Assembly: GCF_005222755.1 (NCBI RefSeq)
Contig: NZ_STGD01000004.1
Span: 124,001 to 188,000 of the forward strand
DNA from: Roseomonas sp. HF4
GTDB taxonomy: Bacteria; Pseudomonadota; Alphaproteobacteria; Acetobacterales; Acetobacteraceae
Length of the DNA stretch: 64,000 bases
Direction of reading: 5' to 3'
Shown: positions 24,046 to 33,199 of the stretch, one piece after another
Position numbering within the stretch: the stretch's first letter is position 1
How the letters are laid out: the number at the start of each line of letters is the position of its first letter
Translations under genes and position numbers: made by a program
The notes under the pieces: generated by a model
What the model was told of the DNA's origin: nothing
What the model saw: the letters and a program-made list of their open reading frames with translations, nothing else
The model's database searches: none

Positions 24046-24757
24046 ACTCGATCGCATCGCCGACGGACCAGATGCCGGTCGCGTCGTAGTCGATGCGCGT
24101 CGCGTCGGTCAGCGACGCGCCGGCGAGGATCGGGCGCAGGCGTTCGCGCGCGCGGTCGACGCGACGGCGGATCTCGCCGGCGTCCCGCGGCGTCGGTGGC
24201 GCCGCCAGGATGCCCTGGCCCGTCCAGCGCAGCCGGGTCGTCCAGCGCTCGCTGCGCTCGGGGCCGATGCCGATGCGCCCGGTGGTCGCATGGTGCAGCA
24301 GCAGGGCGTCGCGGCGCGCGCTCGCCTCGATCCGCCCGTCCAGGCGGCGTCGAGCGTTGCTGACCTGCGCGTCCCGGAAGGAGAGCGTCTCGATGCCGAG
24401 CACGCGCAGCGCCCCGTCATCGTCGCACCCGATCGCCGCGACCAGTTTCTGCGCGACGCCTGTGCCGCGATTGCCCTGGAACTCGGCCAGCAGCACCTCT
24501 CGCCCGGCAACCGGTACGGCTTGCAGGATACGGCCGTCGCCGTACCAGGTGGGCAGGCGGATCTCGTCCTGCGGCGCGCCGTCGCCCGAGAAGGCGATGA
24601 CGAAGGCCTCGCCGGCCGGCAGCGTCTCGGTCCGCACGCGGATCGCCGCGCGCGGCTGGCCGGGGCGCAGCGCGATGGTGGTGGTCGCGGCGCGCGCGGC
24701 CGCCTGCGTGGCGAGGAGGCCCGCGGTGGCGAGCATCAGGGCGCGGCGTGACGTCAT
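24035..24757 (-). CDS. Secreted protein of unknown function, probable Tat substrate
   Basis: This 240-residue protein is not recognised. The N terminus TSRRALMLATAGLLATQAAARA looks like a twin-arginine or Sec signal (two Arg, hydrophobic core, Ala-x-Ala cleavage); its exact extent is uncertain. The mature part contains a beta-rich region with an invariant-looking RLPTWYGDGR segment and a later RTRLRWTGQG. It has only one mature cysteine, in IGCDDDG. The start at 24757 is preferred because the signal begins there, although the frame opens at 24829. It converges on and overlaps the hydantoinase-type gene by 11 bases and lies upstream of nothing obviously related. Confidence 0.65.
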   Translation of the reverse strand: MTSRRALMLATAGLLATQAAARAATTTIALRPGQPRAAIRVRTETLPAGEAFVIAFSGDGAPQDEIRLPTWYGDGRILQAVPVAGREVLLAEFQGNRGTGVAQKLVAAIGCDDDGALRVLGIETLSFRDAQVSNARRRLDGRIEASARRDALLLHHATTGRIGIGPERSERWTTRLRWTGQGILAAPPTPRDAGEIRRRVDRARERLRPILAGASLTDATRIDYDATGIWSVGDAIEFSG

Positions 24758-24838
24758 GGCGTGCGGTCGTGGGCCCTCGGCGGGTCGGGAATGTCCCGCA
24801 AGGCCAGCATCACGCGCGCGGGGCGCCAAGGAAGGGTT

Positions 24839-25876
24839 TCACGCTGCGGCGTCGTCCGCGGGGAACCAGCCGCGCGTGCGGTTCGCGAAGGCGACGAGGG
24901 AGAGCATGACCGGCACCTCCACCAGCACGCCCACCACCGTGACCAGCGCCGCGCCCGAATTCAGCCCGAACAGCCCGATCGCGACCGCCACGGCGAGTTC
25001 GAAGAAATTCGACGTACCGATCAGCGCGCAGGGCGCGGCCACGGGAAAGGGCACGCGCCAGAGATACGCCCAGCCATAGGCGATGGCGAAGATGCCGTAG
25101 GACTGCACAAGCAGCGGCACGGCGATCAGCCCGATCAGCAGCGGCTGCGCCAGGATCACGCCGCCCTGGAAGCCGAACAGCAGCACGACCGTCGCCAGCA
25201 GCCCGAGCACGGACAGCGGCTTCACCCGCGCGATGAAGGCCGCGACCGGCGCGCCGTCCCGACTGCCCCGCGTCAGGCGCAGCCGCGTCGCGACCCCGGC
25301 CGCGAGCGGGATCACGACATAGAGCCCGACCGAGAGCAGCAGCGTCTCCCACGGCACCGCGATGTCGGTCACGCCGAGCAGCAGAGCCACGAGCGGCGCG
25401 AAGGCGAAGACCATGACGACGTCGTTCAATGAGACCTGCACCAGCGTGTAGGCCGGGTCCCCCTTCGTCATCTGCGACCAGACGAAGACCATGGCGGTGC
25501 AGGGCGCGGCCCCCAGCAGGATCAGCCCGGCGATGTATTGTGGCGCCTCGGCCGGGTCGATCAGCGGCGCAAAAAGGTACTGGAAGAACAGCACGCCGAG
25601 CGCCGCCATGGTGAAGGGCTTCACCAGCCAGTTCACCGTGAGCGTGATGACGAGGCCCTTCGGCCGTTCGTGGATGCGCGCGAGGCTCGCGAAATCCACC
25701 GCCACCATCATCGGGTAGACCATGAACCAGATCAGCACCGCGACGACCAGATTGACCGACCCGGCCTCGAGCGCGGCAAGCGCACCGAAGACCTCCGGCA
25801 CCAGGCTGCCGAGCGCGATGCCCGCCAGGATGCAGAGCGCGACCCAGAGCGAGAGATAGCGTTCGAAGACCGGCAC
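24839..25876 (-). CDS. acr3: Arsenite efflux transporter, ACR3 family
   Basis: This 345-residue polytopic membrane protein has about ten hydrophobic spans. The ACR3 signature [18 protein letters not shown] carries Cys126, the conserved thiol needed for arsenite transport in this family. It is followed by [15 protein letters not shown], another family hallmark. It should extrude arsenite, and possibly antimonite, using the proton-motive force. The start is GTG at 25876, only 4 bases after the aminotransferase stop, so the two genes are probably co-transcribed. No ArsR repressor, ArsC reductase or ArsH gene is adjacent. Co-transcription with an aminotransferase is unusual for an arsenic gene. 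Confidence 0.9.
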   Translation of the reverse strand: MPVFERYLSLWVALCILAGIALGSLVPEVFGALAALEAGSVNLVVAVLIWFMVYPMMVAVDFASLARIHERPKGLVITLTVNWLVKPFTMAALGVLFFQYLFAPLIDPAEAPQYIAGLILLGAAPCTAMVFVWSQMTKGDPAYTLVQVSLNDVVMVFAFAPLVALLLGVTDIAVPWETLLLSVGLYVVIPLAAGVATRLRLTRGSRDGAPVAAFIARVKPLSVLGLLATVVLLFGFQGGVILAQPLLIGLIAVPLLVQSYGIFAIAYGWAYLWRVPFPVAAPCALIGTSNFFELAVAVAIGLFGLNSGAALVTVVGVLVEVPVMLSLVAFANRTRGWFPADDAAA

Positions 25877-25880
25877 CGGA

Positions 25881-27041
25881 TCAGCCCACCAGCCGTCCCG
25901 GCACGGCGGCGATCACATCCGCCTCCGCATTGGCGAAAGCGAGGCGCAGGTGCCGATCCTGCCCCGGCCCGAAGAAGGGGCCCGGCAGGCCGAGCAGGCC
26001 GCGCTCCACCGCCAGCCGCTCCGCGGTCGCCACCGCCTCGGGCGCGTCCTCCGGCAGTCGCAGGTAGGCGAAATAGGCGCCGAGCGCATCGAGCCGCCAG
26101 CCAGGCAGTTGCGCGGCGGCGCGGCGGAAGGCCTCGGCGCGGGACGCCATGACGGCGCGGTTGCCCGCGCGCCAGTCGCCGAGCGCATCCACCCCCCAGG
26201 CCAGCGCCGCCTGCGCCGCGCGCGGCGCGCAGATCTGCATGGTGTCGAGCGCCTTCATCAATTCGGCCCTGAAGGTCGGGCCGGACGCGATGGCCGCGAC
26301 CCGGTGCCCCGGGACGCAATAAGCCTTCGAGAAGGAATAGAGGTGAACCACGTTGTCCCGCCAGCCCGCGTCCGCGAACAGCCCGTGCGGCGGGGATTGC
26401 TCGGGGCTGAGGAAGTCGCGGTAGGTCTCGTCCAGCACCAGCCAGGCGCCATGCCGGCGCGCGAGGTCGGCGAAGCCTGCGATCACGTCTGGCGGATAGA
26501 CCGCGCCCGTCGGGTTGTTGGGGCTGACCAGCACGATTGCGCGCACGCCCGCCATCAGCGCCGCGGCGCGGCCCGGGTCGGGGATGAAGCCGTCCTCGGC
26601 GCGGCAGTCCAGCGGCACGCAGGGGATGCCGAGCGCAGTCAGCGCCATGCGGTGGTTGAAGTACCAGGGGGCGGGCAGCATCACCGCCTCCCCAGGGCCG
26701 GCCAGCACCGTCATCGCCATGGTGAAGGCGAGGTTGCCACCGGCGGTGATCGCGACATCCGCCGCCCCGACCGGCGCGCCATAGAAGCCCGTCATGTCCC
26801 GCGCCAGCGCATCCCGCAGGTCGGGCTCGCCGTCGATCGGGCCGTAGGAGGCGCTGGCCCGGCTGCCTGCGTGCTCCGCGAGCCGCGCGAGCAGGTCGGC
26901 ATGCGGCGGATAGCCCGGCACGGCCTGTGTCAGGTCGAGCACTGGCCCCGCCTGCCCGCCGTAGCGGGCGGCCCAGGCGCGGACGGACGGGATGGGCGGT
27001 GTCTGCGTCGCGCGGATGCGCGGGGAAAGCGCGAAGTCCAT
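25881..27041 (-). CDS. PLP-dependent class I/II aminotransferase
   Basis: This 386-residue fold-type I pyridoxal-phosphate enzyme shows [10 protein letters not shown] (Asn176), DETYRDF (Asp204, Tyr207) and [13 protein letters not shown] with Schiff-base Lys239 and Arg247. The C-terminal HLRLAFAN supplies the carboxylate-binding Arg. This matches the aspartate-aminotransferase-like superfamily. The amino donor cannot be read from sequence. It lies immediately upstream of the arsenite exporter on the same strand and 46 bases downstream of the DNA glycosylase gene. Confidence 0.88.
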   Translation of the reverse strand: MDFALSPRIRATQTPPIPSVRAWAARYGGQAGPVLDLTQAVPGYPPHADLLARLAEHAGSRASASYGPIDGEPDLRDALARDMTGFYGAPVGAADVAITAGGNLAFTMAMTVLAGPGEAVMLPAPWYFNHRMALTALGIPCVPLDCRAEDGFIPDPGRAAALMAGVRAIVLVSPNNPTGAVYPPDVIAGFADLARRHGAWLVLDETYRDFLSPEQSPPHGLFADAGWRDNVVHLYSFSKAYCVPGHRVAAIASGPTFRAELMKALDTMQICAPRAAQAALAWGVDALGDWRAGNRAVMASRAEAFRRAAAQLPGWRLDALGAYFAYLRLPEDAPEAVATAERLAVERGLLGLPGPFFGPGQDRHLRLAFANAEADVIAAVPGRLVG

Positions 27042-27087
27042 GGCGGCGAAGGAACCATCCCGCGCCGCTGCCGTCCATCCGCGCCGC

Positions 27088-27897
27088 CTATTCGGCCTCC
27101 CCCGCCGGGCGCCCGGTCACGTGCCGCCAATGGTGCCAGAGCAGACGCGCCGCCAGCGACCGCCAGGGGGACCACGCCTCGGCCATCCCGGCCAGCGCCT
27201 TCGGCTTCGGCCGCTCGGCCAGGCCCTTGAGATGCGCGAGGCCCGCCGCGAGCGCGAGGTCGCCCGCCGGGAAGACATCCGGCCGCTCGAAGCCGAACAG
27301 CAGGTGGATCTGCGCCGTCCAGGGGCCGAGGCCGGGGATGGATGCGATGGCCGCGACCGCCTCGTCCTCCGGCGCGGAGCGCAGCGCCGGCAGGTCAAGC
27401 CGCCCTTCCGCGATCGCCACGGCGAGCGCGCGGACATGCAGCACCTTGTTGCGCGACAGGCCGGCGCCGCGCAGCGCCGTCTCCTGGATCGTGAGCAGCC
27501 CCAGGGGGTCCAGCGCGCCGGGGAGGGCCGAGAGCCGGCCCCAGATCGCGGTGGCCGCCTGGTTGCTGATCATCTGGCCGCAGATCGCGCGCAGCAGGCC
27601 CGGGAAGCCGGGGTCGCGCCGTCGCCAGGGGAGCGGGCCGGCCGCGGGCTCGATGCGCGCGAAATCCGGGTCCTGCGCGATCACCGCCGCCACGCCCTGC
27701 CGCGCCCAGGCCGGGACGCCGCGGCGGAGCGGGGCGGGAGATGGGGGGGAGGCGACGGGGGCCGTGGGAGGAGGTGTGGGCACCCCCGCCGCCTCGGGGC
27801 TGCGACGACCCCGGGGGAAGGTAGGATCGTCGCCGCCATGATCGTCAGGTGGTGCGCTCACGACGCCCACGAAGCCCCGCCCGCGCCGGTATTGCAA
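27088..27897 (-). CDS. DNA-3-methyladenine glycosylase, AlkA-like
   Basis: The 269-codon frame encodes an HhH-GPD superfamily base-excision glycosylase. The catalytic domain occupies about residues 60-260. The helix-hairpin-helix is IPGLGPWTAQ, followed by the catalytic Asp in FPAGDLAL. FRAxxGQQ-like ICGQMISNQAA marks the N-terminal side of the domain. No iron-sulphur cysteine cluster is seen, which favours the AlkA type over the Nth/MutY type. The listed start is a TTG at 27897. The first 50 or so residues are low-complexity and Pro-rich, so the real start may be an internal GTG further in. It is divergent from the response-regulator gene. Confidence 0.85.
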   Translation of the reverse strand: MQYRRGRGFVGVVSAPPDDHGGDDPTFPRGRRSPEAAGVPTPPPTAPVASPPSPAPLRRGVPAWARQGVAAVIAQDPDFARIEPAAGPLPWRRRDPGFPGLLRAICGQMISNQAATAIWGRLSALPGALDPLGLLTIQETALRGAGLSRNKVLHVRALAVAIAEGRLDLPALRSAPEDEAVAAIASIPGLGPWTAQIHLLFGFERPDVFPAGDLALAAGLAHLKGLAERPKPKALAGMAEAWSPWRSLAARLLWHHWRHVTGRPAGEAE

Positions 27898-27984
27898 CGC
27901 CCCGCAACGGAGTGCGCGGCCGATACAAGAAGAAACACGGCCGTTCCCGTGAACCGCACCGCCGATGCCCTATTGTAACAGTGC
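27898..27984. promoter_or_regulatory. Divergent region alkA-like / two-component system
   Basis: This 87-base gap separates the leftward glycosylase from the rightward response regulator and is somewhat A/T-richer than the genes (aagaaacacg, ctattgtaac). It should contain the promoter of the two-component operon. No direct repeats convincing enough for an OmpR-type operator were found by eye. Confidence 0.35.
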
Positions 27985-28701
27985 ATGGAACCCGCCCCGC
28001 ACATCCTGGTGGTCGATGACGACCGCGAGATCCGCGACCTCCTCTCCCGCTTCCTCGAGAAGCAGGGCATGCGCGTCACCGCCGCGCGCGACGCGCGGGA
28101 GGCGCGCAAGGTCTGGCCCCTCGGCCGCTACCATCTCGTGGTGCTGGACCTGATGATGCCGGGCGAGCCCGGGCTCGACTTCGCGCGCTGGCTGCGCGGA
28201 CAGTCCGACGTGCCGATCGTGATCCTGACCGCGATGGGGGAGGAGACGGACCGCATCGTCGGCCTCGAACTCGGTGCCGACGACTACGTGGCCAAGCCCT
28301 TCAACCCGCGCGAGTTGCTGGCGCGCATCCGCGCCGTTCTGCGCCGCGCGAGCGGCGAGGGCGCGGCCAAGGAGCCGCCCGCCAAGGTGATCCGCTTCGC
28401 CGGCTGGACGCTCGAGCCCGGCCGCCGCAGGCTGCTCAATCCGGATGGCGCCGAGGTGCCGCTGACGGGGGGCGAATACGAGTTGCTGCTGGTGCTGGTG
28501 GAACGGCCGAACCGTGTGCTGACGCGCGACATGCTGATGGACCTGCTGCGCGGCCGCCAGGCGGGCCCCTTCGACCGGGCGATCGACGTCGCCGTATCCC
28601 GCCTGCGCCGCAAGCTCGAGGATGACGGGCGCAACCCGACCCTGATCAAGACCGTGCGCGGCGGCGGCTACGTCCTGGCGGCGACGGTCGAGCGTGGCTG
28701 A
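27985..28701 (+). CDS. OmpR-family response regulator
   Basis: This 238-residue regulator has a CheY-like receiver with acidic pocket Asp11/Asp12, phospho-acceptor Asp55 (VVLDLMMPGEPG), Thr82 and Lys104 (VAKPFNPREL). A winged-helix DNA-binding domain follows, with GGEYELLLVLVERPN and VSRLRRKLEDD. The stop overlaps the GTG start of the following histidine kinase by 8 bases, so the two are translationally coupled. It is close to the Rhodospirillales OmpR type by its motifs. Its targets are unknown, and nothing beside it suggests the stimulus. Confidence 0.93.
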   Translation: MEPAPHILVVDDDREIRDLLSRFLEKQGMRVTAARDAREARKVWPLGRYHLVVLDLMMPGEPGLDFARWLRGQSDVPIVILTAMGEETDRIVGLELGADDYVAKPFNPRELLARIRAVLRRASGEGAAKEPPAKVIRFAGWTLEPGRRRLLNPDGAEVPLTGGEYELLLVLVERPNRVLTRDMLMDLLRGRQAGPFDRAIDVAVSRLRRKLEDDGRNPTLIKTVRGGGYVLAATVERG

Positions 28702-30079
28702 CGGCACGCCCGTCGCGGCCCGGCCCGCGGCGCCGGCCGAGCCGAAGCGCCGCTTCCGCCTGCCCGCAAGCCTCGGCGGCCGCACGGCCTTCCTGCTGAT
28801 CGTGGCGCTGATGGCGGTGCAGGCGGCGGGGCTGACCATCCATGCGCTCGACCGCGTCGACCTGCAGCGCCTGTTCCAGGCGCGCGAGATCGCCGGGCGC
28901 GCCATCGTCGCCTGGCGCACAGCGGTGCGCAGCCCACCTGAAATGAGGGCGCAACTGCTGGCCGAACTCGACCTGCCCGAGGGCCTGACGGTCGAACTGG
29001 ACGACGAGCCGCGGGTACGTCCAGGCATGCCGCCGCCGCCGCCCGAGGTCGCGCGCCTGTTCCGGCTCGACCTGCTGAACCGCGCGCCGCCGCGCGACCG
29101 CCCGCGGGAGGTGCGGCTGGCGGGCCGGGGCCCGTCGGGTTTCGCGGCCTCGCTCCGCCTGCCGGATGGCGGCTGGGTGAACTACCGGATCTTCCTGCCG
29201 CCGACGCGGCCCTGGCATTCCGAGACCTTCCTCTCCGCCTTCGTGGTCATGACGGCGGCGGCGGTGCTGCTGATCCTCTGGGCGGTGGCGCGGCTCATGC
29301 GCCCTGTCCGGCTGCTGGCCATGGCGGCCGACCGGCTGGGCCGCGACGTCAATGCGGCGCCGCTGCCCGAGGAAGGGCCGTCGGAGGTCGCAACCGCCGC
29401 GCGCGCCTTCAACCAGATGGCCGACCGGATCCGCCGCTTCGTGGCCGACCGGACGCAGATGCTGGCGGCGATCGGCCACGACCTGCGCACGCCGATCACG
29501 CGGCTGCGGCTGCGCGCCGAATTCATGGACGACGACGAGCAGCGGCGGAAGATGCTGTCCGACCTCGACGAGATGGAGCAGATGATCGCGGCGACGCTTG
29601 CCTTCGCGCGGGACGACGCCGCGGCCGAGCCGGCCGCGGCCATCGATCTCGCGGCCTTGTGCCGCACGGTGGCGGACGAGGCCGCCGATGCGCGGCCAGA
29701 GATGGCCGAGGCGATTTCCTACGATGGTCCCGAGCGGCTGGTGCTGCGGGCGCGCCCGGTGGCGCTGAAGCGGGCGCTGGCGAACCTCGTGAGCAACGCG
29801 GTGGCCTATGGCGGCGCGGCGCGGCTGCGGCTTTCGCCGGCCGAGGGCGGCGTGGTGCGCCTGGTGGTCGAGGATGACGGGCCCGGCGTGCCGGAGGCGG
29901 AGCTCGAGGGCGTCTTCACGCCGTTCCGCCGGCTGGAGGCAAGCCGGAACCGGGAGACGGGCGGCACCGGCCTCGGCCTGACCATCACGCGCAACATCCT
30001 GCGCGCGCATGGCGGGGATGTTGTGCTGCGCAACCGGCGGGGCGGTGGGCTGAGCGCGGTGATGACGCTGCCCGCGTGA
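28694..30079 (+). CDS. Sensor histidine kinase, EnvZ-like
   Basis: This 461-residue inner-membrane kinase is the partner of the overlapping response regulator. It has a transmembrane helix at about residues 30-52, a periplasmic segment of about 120 residues with a PPPPPE run, a second transmembrane helix near 180-200 (SAFVVMTAAAVLLILWAVA), and a HAMP linker (RLMRPVRLLAMAADRLG). The dimerisation domain has His262 in IGHDLRTPITRLRL. A HATPase_c domain follows, with N-box NLVSNAVAYG, G1 DDGPGVP and G2 GGTGLGLTI. The GTG start overlaps the upstream stop. The signal sensed is unknown. Confidence 0.92.
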   Translation: MADGTPVAARPAAPAEPKRRFRLPASLGGRTAFLLIVALMAVQAAGLTIHALDRVDLQRLFQAREIAGRAIVAWRTAVRSPPEMRAQLLAELDLPEGLTVELDDEPRVRPGMPPPPPEVARLFRLDLLNRAPPRDRPREVRLAGRGPSGFAASLRLPDGGWVNYRIFLPPTRPWHSETFLSAFVVMTAAAVLLILWAVARLMRPVRLLAMAADRLGRDVNAAPLPEEGPSEVATAARAFNQMADRIRRFVADRTQMLAAIGHDLRTPITRLRLRAEFMDDDEQRRKMLSDLDEMEQMIAATLAFARDDAAAEPAAAIDLAALCRTVADEAADARPEMAEAISYDGPERLVLRARPVALKRALANLVSNAVAYGGAARLRLSPAEGGVVRLVVEDDGPGVPEAELEGVFTPFRRLEASRNRETGGTGLGLTITRNILRAHGGDVVLRNRRGGGLSAVMTLPA

Positions 30080-30089
30080 GGGCTCGCGG

Positions 30090-30227
30090 CTACTGGGCGA
30101 TACGAAGGTTCGCGAGCTGGCCCGCGATGGACCGGAACGCCGCGTTCAGCATATCGCGCGTCGGTGCCGGAAAGAAGTTTTCCGGCCGCCTGGCGCAGCC
30201 GCGATATAGGTTCGTGATCTCGGTGGA
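30090..30227 (-). pseudogene. C-terminal remnant of a TadG-type pilus protein
   Basis: A short minus-strand stretch ending at TAG (30090-30092) reads PENFFPAPTRDMLNAAFRS, then IAGQLANLRIAQ. This is how TadG-type vWA proteins of the Flp/Tad pilus typically end (an AAF..IA..L..LRIAQ tail). No full-length TadG frame exists here: the same frame meets a stop near 30350, leaving only the tail. It lies just beyond the end of the tadE-like gene, where tadG would normally follow. I read it as the stump left by a large internal deletion. The match is by memory of the family and was not searched. Confidence 0.5.
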
Positions 30228-30369
30228 CGGGTTCCCGGACCGGTGCGGGCGGGACCGGCGCGGCCGGCGGCTGCTGCAACCGCCCCGGCTTCGAGGCCCG
30301 CGAGAGGAAGAACGAGATGCCCTGCAACTGGGCTGGAAGCGCGGTGCCGATCAGCCCCGCGCTGATGGT

Positions 30370-30867
30370 TCAGGGCTGGACCACCGCGAAGACTTCCGTC
30401 GCGAGCAGCGTCTGGCCGGCCGGGATCGTGAAGGGCGTGCCGTCCTGGCCGCGCAGGATCGGCGTCGGCGCGCCGGCATCGCCGAAGCTGCTGCGGGTGC
30501 TGGCATTCCCCGCGCGCCGCCGCCAGTCGAGCCGGTTCAGGCCCCCGATCGAGGTCGAGACGAGCCAGCGCACCGCCTCCGACCGGGACCCTGGCAGTTC
30601 GGCGGGTGGCCGCCCGCCGGTTTGCCAGGCCGGCACCTGGCTGGCGCCGGTCGCGCCGAAGTGGCTTCCCTTCAGCGCCGCATGGTCGAGCGCCACGCCG
30701 TTCGCGAGTTGCCAGCAGACCTCCATGATCCCGACGATCACGATGAAGAATGGCAGGGCGATCAGCACGAACTCGACCGCCGCGGCGACGCCGCGCGACC
30801 GCTCTGCGGGTCTCAAGAGCATCGGTCGGCCGCGTCGGAACGGCGGCTGTACTGCGCAGGCGGACAT
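30370..30867 (-). CDS. TadE-like pilus assembly protein, possibly truncated
   Basis: This 165-residue protein has the TadE pattern: a charged N terminus, then RGVAAAVEFVLIALPFF and a single long transmembrane helix with the E of the prepilin-like motif, and a periplasmic domain ending TEVFAVVQP. The TGA at 30370-30372 falls where the family continues. Reading on in the same frame gives TISAGLIGTALPAQLQG and ISFFLSRASKPG, which look like the normal C terminus. A Trp-to-stop change is therefore likely. The TadG-like tail lies about 140 bases further. No other tad gene is in the window, so this is probably a decaying minor locus. The start could also be ATG at 30822. Confidence 0.65.
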   Translation of the reverse strand: MSACAVQPPFRRGRPMLLRPAERSRGVAAAVEFVLIALPFFIVIVGIMEVCWQLANGVALDHAALKGSHFGATGASQVPAWQTGGRPPAELPGSRSEAVRWLVSTSIGGLNRLDWRRRAGNASTRSSFGDAGAPTPILRGQDGTPFTIPAGQTLLATEVFAVVQP

Positions 30868-31166
30868 CGGGGGACTGGTCCTGCATCAACAATACTCAAA
30901 ATGACCCTCGAGATCTCCTTCAGATTTCAATTAAATTACGACATATGAATTTTATTGCTTGTTCATTAAATACTGCGGTGAGCTGTCTCTTGAGCTTGCC
31001 GGGCACGTGTATTGCTGGAATTCACAACCGATGCGTGTGTCTGTTATGTCCGCCTGGTCGGGTCGGGCCGGGTGCGGCGCCTCTCATCGCCGTCGCCGGC
31101 AAGGCGAGGTTTGCCGTGCAGGGGCGACGCGCTAGCCTCCGGCGGTTAGGCAGGGAAGCTCACGGC
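30868..31166. other. A/T-rich intergenic region upstream of lemA
   Basis: About 300 bases separate the leftward tadE-like gene from the rightward lemA gene. The part at 30900-30985 is strikingly A/T-rich for this genome (for example ttaaattacg and ttcattaaat) and the rest returns to high GC. It could hold divergent promoters. No clear -35/-10 pair, tRNA or conserved ORF was seen, and possible reading frames through it lack coding character. Confidence 0.4.
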
Positions 31167-31733
31167 ATGGAATGGATCATCCTCGGCGCCGTCGCGGTGC
31201 TGATCATCTGGCTGGTCGTCATCTACAACCGGCTGGTCGCGCTGCGGCAGGTGACGGGCCAGTCCTGGTCCGATGTCGACGTGCAGCTCAAGCAACGGCA
31301 CGACCTGATCCCGAATCTTGTCGAAACCGTGAAGGGCTATGCGGCGCACGAGAAATCCACGCTCGATGCCGTGATCCAGGCACGCAATGCCGCCGTGACG
31401 GCGCAGGCGCAGGGCCCGGCGGCGGCGGGCCCGGCCGAAGGCCAACTGGGCGCCGCGCTCGGCCGGCTTTTTGCGCTGTCGGAGGCCTATCCGGACCTCA
31501 AGGCCAACCAGAACTTCCTGTCCCTCCAGGCCGAGCTGTCCGACATCGAGAACAAGATCGCGGCGGCGCGCCGATTCTACAATTCGTCCGTCTCGGAATA
31601 CAACGCGATGACGGAGAGCATTCCCGCGGTCTTCTTCGCGAAGTCGATGGGCTTCCAGCAGCGCGGCTTCTTCGAGTTGCCCGAGGCCGAGCGCGCCGCG
31701 GTGCAGTCGGCGCCCCAGGTCCGCTTCTCCTAG
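31167..31733 (+). CDS. lemA: LemA family protein
   Basis: This 188-residue protein has one N-terminal transmembrane helix (EWIILGAVAVLIIWLVVIYN). The LemA coiled helical domain follows with its diagnostic blocks SWSDVDVQLKQRHDLIPNL, VETVKGYAAHE and YPDLKANQNF, and a C-terminal ARRFYNSSVSEYN. ATG at 31167 is chosen because it gives the standard membrane-anchored start, with AGGGA upstream; the frame is open further back without protein-like content. It is followed after 15 bases by an M48 peptidase, a pairing common in proteobacteria. LemA's molecular role is not settled, and envelope maintenance with the peptidase is inferred. Confidence 0.92.
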   Translation: MEWIILGAVAVLIIWLVVIYNRLVALRQVTGQSWSDVDVQLKQRHDLIPNLVETVKGYAAHEKSTLDAVIQARNAAVTAQAQGPAAAGPAEGQLGAALGRLFALSEAYPDLKANQNFLSLQAELSDIENKIAAARRFYNSSVSEYNAMTESIPAVFFAKSMGFQQRGFFELPEAERAAVQSAPQVRFS

Positions 31734-31748
31734 CCGGAGCAGCGCGCG

Positions 31749-32882
31749 ATGCAGGCCTATGGGCTGCGCACCCACAGCTGGAACACGGGCCTGCGCTCGA
31801 TCCTGCTGCTGGCCGGCTTCCCGATGCTGCTCGCGCTCACGATGCTCGGGCTGGGGCTCATGTTCGGCTCCGAACAGCACGACCTCGGCCGAGCCTTTCG
31901 CAACGCGCTGCGCAACCTGCCGCTGCTCTATCTCGCGGGGTGCGGCGTCGCGGCGGTCTGGTTCGCGATCGCCTACATGGCGCACAACAGGATCCTGGAC
32001 TGGGCCACCGGCGCGCATCCCGTGACGCGGGCCGAGGAACCGCGGCTCTGGAACCTGACCGAGAACCTCTGCATCTCCCGCGGCATGCGCATGCCGCGGC
32101 TTGCCATCATCGAGACCCCGGCGCTGAACGCCTATGCCGCGGGGCTCACGCCCGACAAGGGCGCCGTCACGGTCACGCGCGGGCTGATGGAGGCGCTGGA
32201 CGACCGGGAACTGCAGGCGGTGGTCGCGCATGAACTCGCGCATATCCGCAACGGGGACGCGCGGCTCGGCCTGATCGCGGTCGTCTTCGTCGGCATCATC
32301 TCCCTCGGCTTCGACATGATGACGCGCACGCGGCGCGTGGCGCGCGCCTCGGGCTGGCGCTACCGCGGATCGGGCTCGGGTTCGGGCAACCGCAACGCCG
32401 GCGCGGCGGCGCTGATCGGGCTCGCGATCATCGCGCTGGCCTGGGGGCTGGCCGTGGTGCTGCGCATGATGCTCTCACGCAACCGCGAATTCCTGGCCGA
32501 TGCCGGGGCGGTCGAACTGACCTCGGACGCGGATGCCATGATCTCGGCGCTGCGCAAGGTCGAGGGAAATGCCGCGATGCCCGAGGTCTCGCCCCAGGTG
32601 CGCGCGCTGTTCCTCGAGGATGCGGGGGACAATGCGCTGTCATCCCTGATGGCGACGCACCCGCCCATCCCGAAGCGGGTGGAGGCGCTGGTCACCTATG
32701 CCGGCGGGCGCGATCCCGGGCCGATGCCGCCGCGCGGGGCCTGGGACGCGCCCGACCCGGCAGACCCGGCGGCGGACAACGATGCGACCATACGGGTCGC
32801 GCCTGCGCCGGCGCCCTGGTGGCAGGGTCCGGCGCAGGGTGCCACGGGCGCCGCGCCGTCACCCTGGGGGCCGCGCCGGTAG
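31749..32882 (+). CDS. M48-family membrane metalloprotease, HtpX-like
   Basis: This 377-residue protein has two N-terminal transmembrane helices. The zinc motif is AVVAHELAHIRNGD (HExxH), with the third ligand Glu in SRNREFLADAGAVEL, and further hydrophobic spans lie between them. This arrangement is that of HtpX/M48B peptidases, which face the cytoplasm and degrade damaged membrane proteins. The C-terminal 60 residues are Pro/Ala/Trp-rich and probably disordered. It lies 15 bases after lemA and is likely co-transcribed with it. The protein is longer than E. coli HtpX because of the tail and an extra Gly/Ser-rich loop. Confidence 0.92.
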   Translation: MQAYGLRTHSWNTGLRSILLLAGFPMLLALTMLGLGLMFGSEQHDLGRAFRNALRNLPLLYLAGCGVAAVWFAIAYMAHNRILDWATGAHPVTRAEEPRLWNLTENLCISRGMRMPRLAIIETPALNAYAAGLTPDKGAVTVTRGLMEALDDRELQAVVAHELAHIRNGDARLGLIAVVFVGIISLGFDMMTRTRRVARASGWRYRGSGSGSGNRNAGAAALIGLAIIALAWGLAVVLRMMLSRNREFLADAGAVELTSDADAMISALRKVEGNAAMPEVSPQVRALFLEDAGDNALSSLMATHPPIPKRVEALVTYAGGRDPGPMPPRGAWDAPDPADPAADNDATIRVAPAPAPWWQGPAQGATGAAPSPWGPRR

Positions 32883-32903
32883 ACACCCCGCGCGGGCCGG
32901 CCG

Positions 32904-33110
32904 TCAGCCCTTGGCGGCGCCGGCGTCCGCGGCCGTGTCGTCCCTGATCGCGCTGCGCATCCGCGTCCTCAGCTGCTGCGAGAGCTCGGTCGCATGGTGC
33001 TGGGCCCGCGCATGCTCCATGGCCTTGGCCATGACCTCGTCGTCGCCATCGCCGTGGATGGCGACCTCGCAGCCCGGGAAGACCGAGCCGCATTCGAGAA
33101 CCTTGCCCAT
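32904..33110 (-). CDS. DUF1059 small protein
   Basis: This 68-residue protein begins MGKVLECGSVFPGCEVAIHG and continues with an acidic helix EEVM/DDEVMAKAMEHARAQH, the pattern of the DUF1059 family. The two N-terminal cysteines are characteristic. A perfect GGAGG stands 5 bases before the ATG at 33110. Function is not established for the family. It converges with the M48 protease gene and lies upstream, on the same strand, of the racemase-like gene across an 89-base gap. Confidence 0.8.
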   Translation of the reverse strand: MGKVLECGSVFPGCEVAIHGDGDDEVMAKAMEHARAQHHATELSQQLRTRMRSAIRDDTAADAGAAKG

Positions 33111-33199
33111 GAATGCCTCCTTCCTGCGAAGCCGGGATCCGGCATGGTCAGTCAGGATATGGGGTCGCGGGCGCGGCGTGCCAAACGCCGCCCTGCCCG

